Numbered from the stretch's first letter, positions 1 through 6,439 are shown. The stretch is DNA of 7,929 bases from Acidobacteriota bacterium (GCA_003165615.1 PLWR01000327.1:12230-20158), one strand, 5' to 3'. Made by a program: numbers and translations. The notes: generated by a model from the sequence alone, not told the origin.

Positions 1-784
1 CGCCGTTCTTGATGCCGAGCTGGATCTCTTCCACCGGCACTCCCCACGTGGGCTTCAGCTTGCCGCCGTACTTGTTGATGACATCCTGAAGGTCTTTGGG
101 GACGCTGGACGATCCGTGCATCACCAGGTGAGTGCCCGGCAGGAGCTTGTGAATCTCAATCAGGCGGTCCATTTTCAGCGTTTCGCCGGTGGGCTTGGAG
201 GAGAACTTGTAAGCGCCGTGGCTGGTGCCAATGGCGATGGCCAGGGCGTCCAGGCCGGTGAGCTTTACGAACTCGGCGGCTTGCGCGGGATCGGTGAGGT
301 GGCTCAGGCCGTCGAGCCCGGTGCCGTGCCCGTCTTCGATGCCGCCCAGACAACCGATTTCACCTTCCACGGTAATCCCTTTGGCATGGGCCATTTCCAC
401 CACATCGCGCGTGGCCTGAACGTTATATTCAAAGCTGGAGGGCGTCTTGCCATCGGGCATCAGCGATCCATCCATCATGACGCTGGTGAATCCCAATTCG
501 ATGGCGGATTTGCAGGTCTCCACGCTGTTGCCGTGGTCCAGGTGCAGCACCAATGGAATCTCCGGATAGAGTTCCGCTGCCGCCAACATCAGGTGATAAA
601 GGTATTTGTCCTGCGAATATTGGCGTGCCCCGCGGCTGGCCTGAACGATCACCGGCGATTTGGTTTCCCGAGCAGCTTCCATAATGGACTGAATCTGCTC
701 CATGTTGTTAACATTGAAAGCACCCACTCCGTAGCCACCCTTGGCGGCTTCGTCTAGTAACTGACGCATTGAAACAAGAGGCAT
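1..784 (-). CDS. fba: Class II fructose-bisphosphate aldolase, 3' end outside window
   Basis: This cytosolic zinc enzyme of glycolysis, gluconeogenesis and the Calvin cycle interconverts fructose 1,6-bisphosphate with dihydroxyacetone phosphate and glyceraldehyde 3-phosphate. The 261 visible residues begin [13 protein letters not shown] and cover most of the TIM barrel. Family landmarks are present: the HLDHG stretch (Asp83 catalytic, His84 zinc ligand), FTSVMMDGS at 99-107, EGEIG at 140-144, the second zinc His189 in SHGAYK and the third, His223, in MHGSSSVP. The wording, including VSMRQLL, FNVNN and VPVEEIQ, resembles the Calvin-cycle (CbbA-like) subgroup, usually about 340-350 residues, so roughly 80 residues are missing. 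From memory of that subgroup, the loop after GCLGG (147-162) looks several residues short. The start at 784 is fixed by a strong AAGGAGA ribosome site 9 nt upstream. No Calvin-cycle neighbour is visible, so a plain glycolytic role is as likely. Confidence 0.95.
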   Translation of the reverse strand, partial: MPLVSMRQLLDEAAKGGYGVGAFNVNNMEQIQSIMEAARETKSPVIVQASRGARQYSQDKYLYHLMLAAAELYPEIPLVLHLDHGNSVETCKSAIELGFTSVMMDGSLMPDGKTPSSFEYNVQATRDVVEMAHAKGITVEGEIGCLGGIEDGHGTGLDGLSHLTDPAQAAEFVKLTGLDALAIAIGTSHGAYKFSSKPTGETLKMDRLIEIHKLLPGTHLVMHGSSSVPKDLQDVINKYGGKLKPTWGVPVEEIQLGIKNG

Positions 785-793
785 AAAGTTTAA

Positions 794-800
794 TCTCCTT
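794..800 (-). promoter_or_regulatory. Ribosome binding site of the aldolase gene
   Basis: AAGGAGA on the minus strand, 9 nt before the ATG at 784. It decides for this start over the in-frame ATG at codon 6. Confidence 0.85.
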
Positions 801-1042
801 CGATGAACACGGATTTATTGCTCTGGAATTCCCACCATTTCCCCCAGCGTATAACAGCGCGGTTCCGGCAACACATTAGAATACACCAGCACGCGGGCCT
901 TTGAAAGTTCGTTGGCAGGCGGCCTTGGAATTCTTGCAAGCATGCCAATACTCTACTTCGGCAATAAGGCTCGACCGGATGAAAATTTTTTGCCCCATAG
1001 AAACCTCTCGGCAAGCGTAGCCCGGTATTACAGCGAACTTAT
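801..1042. other. Gene-free stretch upstream of the aldolase
   Basis: I see no convincing gene, RNA or clear -35/-10 pair here. It must hold the aldolase promoter unless that gene is read through from upstream. A 74-codon minus-strand frame (790-1014) starts with TTG, has no ribosome site and encodes a Cys/Arg/Trp-rich peptide with no family resemblance, so it is probably chance. Confidence 0.5.
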
Positions 1043-1196
1043 GCACTAGCAGGCTGCGAAAAACACTTAAATGCTGTCATCCTGAGCGGAGCGAAGGACC
1101 CCCGCATTTGAATTTTCAAGCAAATACCGAGGTCCTTCGTCGGCTTCGCCTCCTCAGGATGACAGTTTGAGGGGTTTTTCCGCAGCCGGTTTGTGC
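1043..1196. repeat. Long imperfect palindromic repeat, copy 1
   Basis: The two halves are inverted copies around an axis near 1119.5. The outer arms are ggctgcgaaaaac (from 1052) and gtttttccgcagcc (to 1187), with weaker pairing out to 1043/1196. A perfect 13-bp inner arm, ctgtcatcctgag (1074-1086), pairs with ctcaggatgacag (1153-1165). A further arm around gaaggacc pairs with ggtccttc after a shift of about 8 nt. It lies downstream of the URO-D-family gene. T-runs outside the inner stem on both strands mean it could end transcription in either direction. The second copy is at 2557-2713 in the same orientation. No target-site duplication is evident. Confidence 0.85.
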
Positions 1197-1204
1197 CGCC
1201 CCGT

Positions 1205-1221
1205 GGCGGGATAAACCCGCC
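1205..1221. repeat. GC-rich hairpin, GGCGGG-ataaa-CCCGCC
   Basis: A perfect 6-bp GC stem with a 5-nt loop lies 8 nt past the palindromic repeat. Neither strand has a T-run after it, so it is not a standard intrinsic terminator. It may be part of a short dispersed hairpin repeat, but there is only one copy in this window. Confidence 0.55.
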
Positions 1222-1250
1222 GCTACAACATCAAACTGACCCACTACACG

Positions 1251-1278
1251 AGTTTCGAATTTCGCGTTTCGTTTATTT
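1251..1278. repeat. Short heptanucleotide repeat (NNTTTCG)
   Basis: Three exact-period 7-mers, agtttcg, aatttcg and cgtttcg, are followed by a decayed tttattt. The consensus and orientation match the right-hand array at 6388-6436. It ends 30 bp beyond the stop codon of the URO-D-family gene. Confidence 0.7.
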
Positions 1279-1308
1279 CCATCACTCGATGAACCGATCT
1301 CCCGATTA

Positions 1309-2397
1309 TCAGGCTGCCAGCGCCCGCCGGACTTGCGCGGCGCGGTCGAAGATCGCTTCTCTGCTGATCCCCGCCTCCTGGTACATGGCGAAAATGTTGG
1401 CATCGGGAGTTTCCGGCGGAATGGTGTGCGAAACCGCCAGGATGTAGCCACCGCCGTCGCGGGTCATGCCCTCAATCAGACGGGCAGACGCGTGCCGCAC
1501 CTCATCCACTGTCCCGGTGGGAAGAAGGCCCTGGGTATCCACGCCTCCCATGAAGGCCATCTGCTTGCCGAATTCCGCCTTCAATTCCAGAGCGTCCATC
1601 CCCGGGCAATTGCACTGAATGGGGTTCAGCACATCGATGCCGATTTCGATGAGGTCCGGAATGATCGGCCGCAGGGCGCCGCAGCAATGGTAGGCCACCC
1701 ACAATCCCTTCGCCTTCCCCACCGCCGTAATGCGCGCCAGATGCGGTTTAATCAGGGCGCGCCAGGTCTCCGGGCTCATTAGCATGGAAAATTGTGAGCT
1801 GACGTCGTCGCCCGTCCACAGCCAGTCGAGCGCGTAGCGATCCACAGCCAGCCGGGAAAGCTCGGCGGAGAAGTCCGCGCAACGCTTCAGCATCTCGTTG
1901 GCAAGCTCCGGGTCCTCCACCATATCGAGCAAGGCTCCTTCGATGCCGCGCAAGCGCCAATACATCTCGTAAACGCATGGAGATACATCGCAGCCAATAA
2001 AGTAATCCTTTTGATGTGCCGCCACCGGCAGCATCAACCGCATCAACTCCTCAAGGTGACCCGTCGGAAACTGGTAGCGCAGCACTTCTTCCCGGCTTGC
2101 ACGCGCCAGGGGGAAGCCAGTAATTTGGTTGAACCCATACTGCCGGGTCCATTGCACGCCCCAAAAGTCGGTGTGGGATTCGCCCTCGTTCTCGTGAACG
2201 ATTCCTTCCATGGCGTAGTTGTTGTTCACCCAGGTCATCCGCACGTCATCCCCCATGGCTTCAGCCACGTGGGAAATGGGAATTTCCAACAATCCGGCAA
2301 GCCGCTGGGCGGTTTGCGGATGAAACCACATAAAGACGGGAAGCCGATCCACCGGCTCCCGTCGCAGGGCGGCATGGACGCGTTGTTTGGAGTTCAT
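1309..2397 (-). CDS. Uroporphyrinogen decarboxylase (URO-D) family / MtaA-like protein
   Basis: A 362-residue soluble protein with the URO-D TIM-barrel fold. That fold is shared by HemE and by the corrinoid-dependent methyltransferases MtaA, MtbA and CmuA. Visible landmarks are an MNSKQRVHAALRREPVDRLPV start, the strand-end motif YHCCGALRPIIPDL (236-249; His237-x-Cys239 matches the zinc H-x-C of MtaA-type enzymes), DVLNPIQCNCPGMD (255-268), MGGVDTQ (283-289) and a C-terminal SHTIPPETPDANI. The RQAGRY-type N-terminal motif of true HemE is absent, so haem synthesis is unlikely. The C-terminal position where MtaA-type enzymes carry their third zinc cysteine reads SHTIPPE here, so the metal site is atypical. 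No corrinoid protein or methyltransferase partner is in the window, and the substrate is unknown. The start at 2397 is chosen over an upstream GTG (2439) because GGAAAGG lies 8 nt before it and nothing suitable precedes the GTG. Confidence 0.85.
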   Translation of the reverse strand: MNSKQRVHAALRREPVDRLPVFMWFHPQTAQRLAGLLEIPISHVAEAMGDDVRMTWVNNNYAMEGIVHENEGESHTDFWGVQWTRQYGFNQITGFPLARASREEVLRYQFPTGHLEELMRLMLPVAAHQKDYFIGCDVSPCVYEMYWRLRGIEGALLDMVEDPELANEMLKRCADFSAELSRLAVDRYALDWLWTGDDVSSQFSMLMSPETWRALIKPHLARITAVGKAKGLWVAYHCCGALRPIIPDLIEIGIDVLNPIQCNCPGMDALELKAEFGKQMAFMGGVDTQGLLPTGTVDEVRHASARLIEGMTRDGGGYILAVSHTIPPETPDANIFAMYQEAGISREAIFDRAAQVRRALAA

Positions 2398-2405
2398 AGA
2401 TTGGG

Positions 2406-2412
2406 CCTTTCC
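2406..2412 (-). promoter_or_regulatory. Probable ribosome binding site of the URO-D-family gene
   Basis: GGAAAGG on the minus strand, 8 nt before the ATG at 2397. It is a weak match to the consensus but better placed than anything before the alternative GTG at 2439. Confidence 0.5.
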
Positions 2413-2556
2413 GAGGACGACAGAGATTTCAAGAATCACACGGGAGGGGTTCGTAAGTCGATGAGATACATGGTTACTCTCTTTCTGGCACTAAGCCGCG
2501 GATCGGCGGCCAAAAACACATCCTATGTGACGATGCTCACGACATGGGCTTGCCCC
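2413..2556. other. Gene-free stretch upstream of the URO-D-family gene
   Basis: No gene is supported here. I found no clear promoter hexamers. Together with the palindromic repeat it makes a 331-bp gap to the mannosidase gene, which argues against tight operon coupling of these two same-strand genes. Confidence 0.45.
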
Positions 2557-2713
2557 GGCTTAACAGGCTGCGAAAAAGCGCCCCAATGCTGTCATCCTGA
2601 GCAGCAGCGAAGGATCTCGCTCTGAGTGTATTCAAAACCATGCGAGATTCTTCGTCGCCTGCTGGCTCCTCAGAATGACAGTGCCAATGAGTTTTTCCGC
2701 AACCTCTTAAGCC
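2557..2713. repeat. Long imperfect palindromic repeat, copy 2
   Basis: The second copy of the element at 1043-1196, in the same orientation. The outermost 16 nt pair at 14 of 16 positions (ggcttaacaggctgcg against the inverse of the right end), on an axis at 2635. Inner arms tgtcatcctgag and ctcagaatgaca, and gaaggatctcgc and gcgagattcttc, also pair. It ends 15 bp beyond the mannosidase stop codon, so it would form a large hairpin in the 3' end of that mRNA and could stabilise or terminate it. The sides differ between copies while pairing is largely kept within each copy. Confidence 0.85.
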
Positions 2714-2728
2714 GCCACGCCCCTCCGG

Positions 2729-5266
2729 TCACTGCTCCAGCGCGTTAACTTCTTTGATCTTCCCTGCTGCCGTCATGGGCACGCGCAGAGTCTTGATCTC
2801 CAGCGGGTGGAACTCACCGCTCCAGTGGCGGTGCACCAGCCCTAAATCCAGCGACGCCTTGGTGGCTCGCCCGGCCGTCTCATAGCACCGGATAATGAGA
2901 TCATTTCCATCCTCGGCCTGCTTGACGTCTGACACCACGACGTTCGGAATGTCGATAGCGAGGAAGGAAGCGGACGGCGGACGCGTGCCCTTGTGGATTC
3001 CCTGGTAAAGAACCGGCACAGGCGCCGTCAGTTCTTCCGCCATGCGGACCACGCCGGCGTCCTGCCATGTGCCTGCGTGCGGCGCCAGCACCATGCGGAA
3101 GGTCTGCATGCCCTGGTCCTGCCAGATGTACTCGCCGTTGGGGTCGACCTTGCGCGGTTGGTGTTGCGCATAGATGGCGCCGCGCACGAGCGAAACCCGC
3201 AGGTCATTATCCTGCACGCTATAACCGTACTTGGCGTCGTTCAGAAGGGTAAGGCCGTACGCCTTGCCATCCCGGTCACCGGAAAGGTCGATCCACCGCT
3301 GTCCCGGGTCTTCATCGCCATTCGCCTTGCGCACGCGGAAGCCATACGGGATTTCGTAAGTAGGGACGGGGTTCTGCACATCCACTGGGAAGGAGAATTT
3401 CAGGATCTTCCGGTGTTCGTGCCAATCGAGTGCCACGCGCGCTTCCAGCGAGCGCGCGCCGGCGTAGAGCATCCAGTCCGTGGTCATGAAGGAAGCTCCA
3501 TAGCCCGTCCGCACACGCACAGTGGCGCGCACCGGACCATCCTCCATCCTGCGGAAACTCGCGCCCCCAAAAGCCCCAATTTCTTTTGTATAGGACTGGA
3601 CCTCGTGGCTCCAGGTATCGCTGGGATCGTCAATCACCACGGCGCGCGCTCCGCCCGAGCCCCCGTGAAAGACTTCCGCCCCGGCATCCTTGTCGTATAT
3701 CGAAATCGTCCCATCGCCGGCGAAGGTCACACGCAGATGTTCATTCTCCAGACCCTTCTCCGTGGCGTGCACGGTGGAGGGAGGTGCAGCAAGAGACTCT
3801 TTCCTGCGCAAACGAAACTGCCGGTAGCCAAAGGCCGGCACGGGGGCTTTGAACACCAATCCTTGGCGGGCGCCCGCCACCGTTTGGCCATCGGTCCACT
3901 GATGCACAATGGGGTTGCCCTTGTCATCTTCAAGGCGCGCGTCGCTGACTATCAAGCCCTCATTGTGAAATCCCCAGCCCAAATCATATTGAACGTCCAG
4001 ATTCGCCGCCCAGGCGTGGGGATTGAAGACTACCAGGTAATCCGAGTCAGGATCGGCGGTGGGAATCTGCCACGCAATCTTTTCCGCCGCACGGTAGATA
4101 GCCTGATTGGCAACTTCCTGGGCATATCCATAGGCATGGTGCGAAACAATGTAGTGTTCGGGAATCGCCGTCCCCGCCATGGTGTCGTGAAACTGCATCA
4201 GGAGGACTTTCTTCCAGGAAGCAGTGAATTCGCTCTTGGGGTAAGGAAAACCCACCAGGACGTTCGCCAGTTCGGCCATCTTCTCGCCCGTCACCAAAGC
4301 CGCTTCCGTGGTACGGTTATCCTTTTTGATTTCTGAGACCGCGGTGTAACACCCCACCGAATGGTGCTGCAAATCCTCGTTCACCACCGGCAAATCCTTC
4401 TCCTTGGCGATCTCGTCAAAGTAAGCCTCAGGAGTGCTGAACAGAATCCTGGGCGCGCCCGCCTGCTTCCGGGCGTCGAGGATCGCATTGATAGCATCCT
4501 TGGCAGGCCCCCCGCCATGATCGCCCGTCCCGTAAAGGAGCATCAGATCCTTTGTGGGTTCCTTCTTGCCAAGATAATCGTGCATGCGGCTTTGGAGATC
4601 TCCAGCTCTTATTCCGTAGCTGTAGGAGATTCGATACGTCAACACACGTGTCCCGTCTTCGCCCTGCCACCAAAACACATCGGCAGGCAGGGGCTTTTCC
4701 GTGGAGTTCGGGCGCAGAAATGTATAGGCGTGCATCCCCTGAAGTTTCAGAATTTGGGGCAGCGTGCCGGGGTGGCCAAAAGAATCGGGATTAGCCCCCA
4801 CCTGCGCGGTGCGCCCCAGTAACTCCTGGAAGGTTCGTTGGCCATACAGTCCCTGGCGAATCAGCGACTCGCCGCTGGGTATGTTGACGTCGGGCTCCAC
4901 CCACCACCCGCCCATGACCCCCCAACGTCCCTCCGCCACGCGCCGGCGAATCTGCGCGATCAGGTCAGGATCGGCGGCTGCCGCCCACTCGTACAACAGG
5001 GCGGAACTGGCGGTGAATTTGAAATCCGGAAATTCATTCATGCGGTCAAGCGCGGCGCGAAATGTGCTGAGCCCTATGCTCATCGCTTCCGGCCACGGCC
5101 AGAGCCAGGGAATGTCAATATGCGCATTTCCGACCATGTATAGTTTGTATTGGGAAGCATCCGCCGGCCAGGGGGTTTGCGATTGCCCGGCCGTCTTCCT
5201 GGCGACAAGGGAAAGAGTGCAAACCAGACCAACAAAAATCATCCAACGGATCGCATGAGAACGCAT
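2729..5266 (-). CDS. Secreted GH38 alpha-mannosidase
   Basis: An 845-residue glycoside hydrolase family 38 enzyme, expected to release alpha-mannose from glycans by a retaining, zinc-dependent mechanism. The N-terminus has basic residues, a hydrophobic stretch (9-22) and a TAGQ-type cleavage region near 25-28, so it is probably exported to the periplasm or outside. The catalytic domain starts near 41. Zinc ligands are His49 and Asp51 in NAHIDIPWLWP, Asp161 in NPDSFGH (also the expected nucleophile) and His360 in QFHDTMAGT. Supporting motifs are EPDVNIPSGESL (124-135) and YGTGDHGGG (245-253), where Asp249 may be the acid/base. The rest (about 400-845) is the usual C-terminal beta-rich part, with a GQRWIDLSGD segment and LLNDAKYGYS. 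All key residues are present, so it should be active. The start is ATG at 5266: AGGAG lies 8 nt upstream, but only 2 nt from the GTG at 5272. It lies upstream of the URO-D-family gene, 331 bp away. Confidence 0.93.
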   Translation of the reverse strand: MRSHAIRWMIFVGLVCTLSLVARKTAGQSQTPWPADASQYKLYMVGNAHIDIPWLWPWPEAMSIGLSTFRAALDRMNEFPDFKFTASSALLYEWAAAADPDLIAQIRRRVAEGRWGVMGGWWVEPDVNIPSGESLIRQGLYGQRTFQELLGRTAQVGANPDSFGHPGTLPQILKLQGMHAYTFLRPNSTEKPLPADVFWWQGEDGTRVLTYRISYSYGIRAGDLQSRMHDYLGKKEPTKDLMLLYGTGDHGGGPAKDAINAILDARKQAGAPRILFSTPEAYFDEIAKEKDLPVVNEDLQHHSVGCYTAVSEIKKDNRTTEAALVTGEKMAELANVLVGFPYPKSEFTASWKKVLLMQFHDTMAGTAIPEHYIVSHHAYGYAQEVANQAIYRAAEKIAWQIPTADPDSDYLVVFNPHAWAANLDVQYDLGWGFHNEGLIVSDARLEDDKGNPIVHQWTDGQTVAGARQGLVFKAPVPAFGYRQFRLRRKESLAAPPSTVHATEKGLENEHLRVTFAGDGTISIYDKDAGAEVFHGGSGGARAVVIDDPSDTWSHEVQSYTKEIGAFGGASFRRMEDGPVRATVRVRTGYGASFMTTDWMLYAGARSLEARVALDWHEHRKILKFSFPVDVQNPVPTYEIPYGFRVRKANGDEDPGQRWIDLSGDRDGKAYGLTLLNDAKYGYSVQDNDLRVSLVRGAIYAQHQPRKVDPNGEYIWQDQGMQTFRMVLAPHAGTWQDAGVVRMAEELTAPVPVLYQGIHKGTRPPSASFLAIDIPNVVVSDVKQAEDGNDLIIRCYETAGRATKASLDLGLVHRHWSGEFHPLEIKTLRVPMTAAGKIKEVNALEQ

Positions 5267-5274
5267 AAACACTG

Positions 5275-5279
5275 CTCCT
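5275..5279 (-). promoter_or_regulatory. Ribosome binding site of the mannosidase gene
   Basis: AGGAG on the minus strand, 8 nt before the ATG at 5266. It rules out the GTG two codons upstream, which would lie only 2 nt away. Confidence 0.75.
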
Positions 5280-5288
5280 GGAAAAAAG

Positions 5289-5323
5289 GCGTTAGGTGCC
5301 AGGTATCAGGTGTCAGGCGTCAG
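5289..5323. repeat. Heptanucleotide tandem repeat (G-Y-R-T-C-A-G)
   Basis: Five 7-nt units: gcgttag, gtgccag, gtatcag, gtgtcag and gcgtcag. It lies in the leader of the mannosidase gene, 23 bp before its start codon. The period is the same as the cgaaaNt arrays elsewhere in the window but the sequence is different. The last unit also begins a small hairpin, caggc pairing with gcctg at 5333-5337. Confidence 0.75.
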
Positions 5324-5381
5324 GCTTTTTGCGCCTGGAACCTCCCACTTGACCCCTAAAAACTCATTAAGGGCCGCGCCT

Positions 5382-5410
5382 TGATTAACACTTCTCAGGC
5401 AGCGGGTCAA
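5382..5410 (-). promoter_or_regulatory. Possible promoter of the mannosidase gene
   Basis: On the minus strand, TTGACC (5410-5405) and TAATCA (5387-5382) are 17 nt apart. The -35 matches well and the -10 poorly. It would give a leader of just over 100 nt that contains the heptanucleotide repeat. Tentative. Confidence 0.2.
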
Positions 5411-5468
5411 CAAACAAATCCCCTGCGCAGCGCGGGCCACCGATGTGCCGCCGCAGTCTTAAAATCCG

Positions 5469-5497
5469 CGAGTCACAGCCTGCGTGGGAATGACTCG
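5469..5497. promoter_or_regulatory. Short dyad, possible operator
   Basis: A perfect inverted repeat, CGAGTCA and TGACTCG, with a 15-nt spacer, in the gap between two divergent genes. The size and position suit a dimeric regulator site. A 7-bp dyad can also occur by chance, and no regulator gene is nearby. Confidence 0.2.
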
Positions 5498-5556
5498 ACA
5501 TAGGGTCGCAGGTATTCTGCATACGGCACCCGTCCCAGGGGTTGACGGGGCTTACC

Positions 5557-5583
5557 TTGACTTTGAGGGGAGGCAAGTATAAG
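5557..5583 (+). promoter_or_regulatory. Candidate promoter for a leaderless glycosylase mRNA
   Basis: TTGACT and TATAAG are separated by 15 nt, shorter than the ideal 17. The -10 ends 9 nt before the ATG at 5593, so transcription would begin at or within a few bases of the start codon. This fits the absence of a ribosome site at a usable distance; the nearest GGAGG is 19 nt upstream. Confidence 0.35.
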
Positions 5584-5592
5584 TTCGCAAAT

Positions 5593-6369
5593 ATGCAATC
5601 GGTGCTTAAGCAGAGCGAGGCGGCGCTGGGTGAAACTCTCCGCCGCTTCTACGCGACACTTCTGGAAAGCTTCGGGCCGCAAGGATGGTGGCCGGCGCGA
5701 ACACGCTGGGAAGTGATTTGGGGCGCTATCCTTACTCAGAACACCACTTGGCGGAATGCGGCATTGGCCTTGAAGAATCTTCGCCACGCAGGCCTTCTCG
5801 CCTGGCGACGCTTCCGCAAGATCTCGTTGGACGAATTAGAGGAGCTGATTCGACCGGCGGGCTTTTACCGGCAAAAAGCCAGGGCCCTTCACAATTTTGC
5901 CAACTGGATCGAGGCGGCGCATGGAGGTTCCCTGGACTCCCTTTTCGCTCAGGGGACCGATCGCGCCCGCGCCCAGCTTCTGGCGCGCAGAGGAATCGGC
6001 CCGGAAACCGCCGACGCGATTCTGCTCTATTCCGGGCGGCAGCCAGTCTTTGTTGCGGATGCTTACACACGCCGCATTCTTTCGCGGCACGAACTTCTTT
6101 CTCCCGCCGCTGATTACCATTCCGCGCAGCAATTTCTTCACCAGCATCTGCCGCCGGACGCAGGCATGTTCAATGAGTTTCACGCCTTGCTGGTGGAGGC
6201 GGCCAAGCGCTATTGCCACCGGAACGTGGCGCACTGTGAGGAATGCCCCTTGGGCAAATTCTTAGGACGAAATTCGAAATTGGAATCGCGAAACTCGAAA
6301 ATCGAAATTCGAGACTTGGCGCGCAACTTGTGCTTTGATTCCGGAGTTTCGGTTTTGGTGAGAGGATAA
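5593..6369 (+). CDS. Endonuclease III/MagIII-like HhH-GPD DNA glycosylase with repeat-derived C-terminus
   Basis: A 258-residue base-excision-repair glycosylase that should remove damaged bases (alkylated, oxidised or mismatched; the substrate cannot be read from sequence). It has the FGPQGWWPARTRWEVIWGAILTQNT segment (residues 27-51), the helix-hairpin-helix LLARRGIGPETADAILLY (129-146) and the GPD-loop catalytic Asp156 in FVADAYTRR. At the position of the endonuclease III lyase lysine it has Glu138, which suggests a monofunctional glycosylase, as in the MagIII group. The iron-sulfur motif has Cys208-x6-Cys215-x2-Cys218, but Leu224 stands where the fourth cysteine is usual. From residue 226 on, the tail (RNSKLES, RNSKIEI and onward) is encoded by the heptanucleotide repeat. 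The ATG start is preferred over a TTG at 5542: homology begins soon after it and a -10 element lies just upstream, but no Shine-Dalgarno supports either. The sensor kinase gene follows after 70 bp. Confidence 0.88.
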   Translation: MQSVLKQSEAALGETLRRFYATLLESFGPQGWWPARTRWEVIWGAILTQNTTWRNAALALKNLRHAGLLAWRRFRKISLDELEELIRPAGFYRQKARALHNFANWIEAAHGGSLDSLFAQGTDRARAQLLARRGIGPETADAILLYSGRQPVFVADAYTRRILSRHELLSPAADYHSAQQFLHQHLPPDAGMFNEFHALLVEAAKRYCHRNVAHCEECPLGKFLGRNSKLESRNSKIEIRDLARNLCFDSGVSVLVRG

Positions 6370-6436
6370 AGCTCGAAAATCGCCACAAGTTTCGAGTTTC
6401 GTCTTTCGATTTTCGACTTTCGATTTTTGAGTTTCC
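6268..6436. repeat. Mirrored pair of heptanucleotide arrays (inverted repeat)
   Basis: The left array (6268-6316) is seven 7-mers of type cgaaaNt. The right array (6388-6436) is seven 7-mers of type NNtttcg. The arrays are equal in length (49 nt), exactly mirrored about 6352, and pair at about 36 of 49 positions by eye. The 71-nt centre holds further gtttcgg and cgaaaat pieces. The left array and centre are translated as the glycosylase C-terminus, where three 7-nt units make one 7-residue period. The right array ends 3 nt before the ntrY ATG. In RNA this would be a long hairpin between the two genes. Confidence 0.85.
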
Positions 6437-6439
6437 AAC

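Noticed and set aside
116..757. A 213-codon plus-strand open frame over the aldolase
   Set aside because: It is the antisense shadow of a well-conserved aldolase frame that carries all the zinc ligands.
790..1014. A 74-codon minus-strand frame ending just before the aldolase
   Set aside because: It has a TTG start, no ribosome site and an unusual composition (Cys, Arg and Trp rich). Its stop runs almost into the aldolase ribosome site. A chance frame is more likely than a leader peptide.
1205..1221. Intrinsic terminator of the URO-D-family gene
   Set aside because: The stem is good but no T-run follows on either strand.
1309..2397. Haem biosynthesis gene hemE
   Set aside because: The diagnostic N-terminal arginine-rich RQAGRY-type motif is absent, and the HxCG region resembles MtaA/CmuA-type relatives instead.
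2557..2713. Insertion sequence remnant with terminal inverted repeats
   Set aside because: There is no transposase fragment between the arms and no target-site duplication, and pairing runs through the inside of the element rather than only its ends.
2993..4336. A 447-codon plus-strand open frame inside the mannosidase gene
   Set aside because: It is antisense to a gene with complete GH38 catalytic motifs. Long antisense frames are expected in GC-rich coding DNA, and its protein resembles no family.
6268..6436. CRISPR array or phage attachment site
   Set aside because: The units are contiguous 7-mers without spacers of constant length, and no cas or integrase gene is present.
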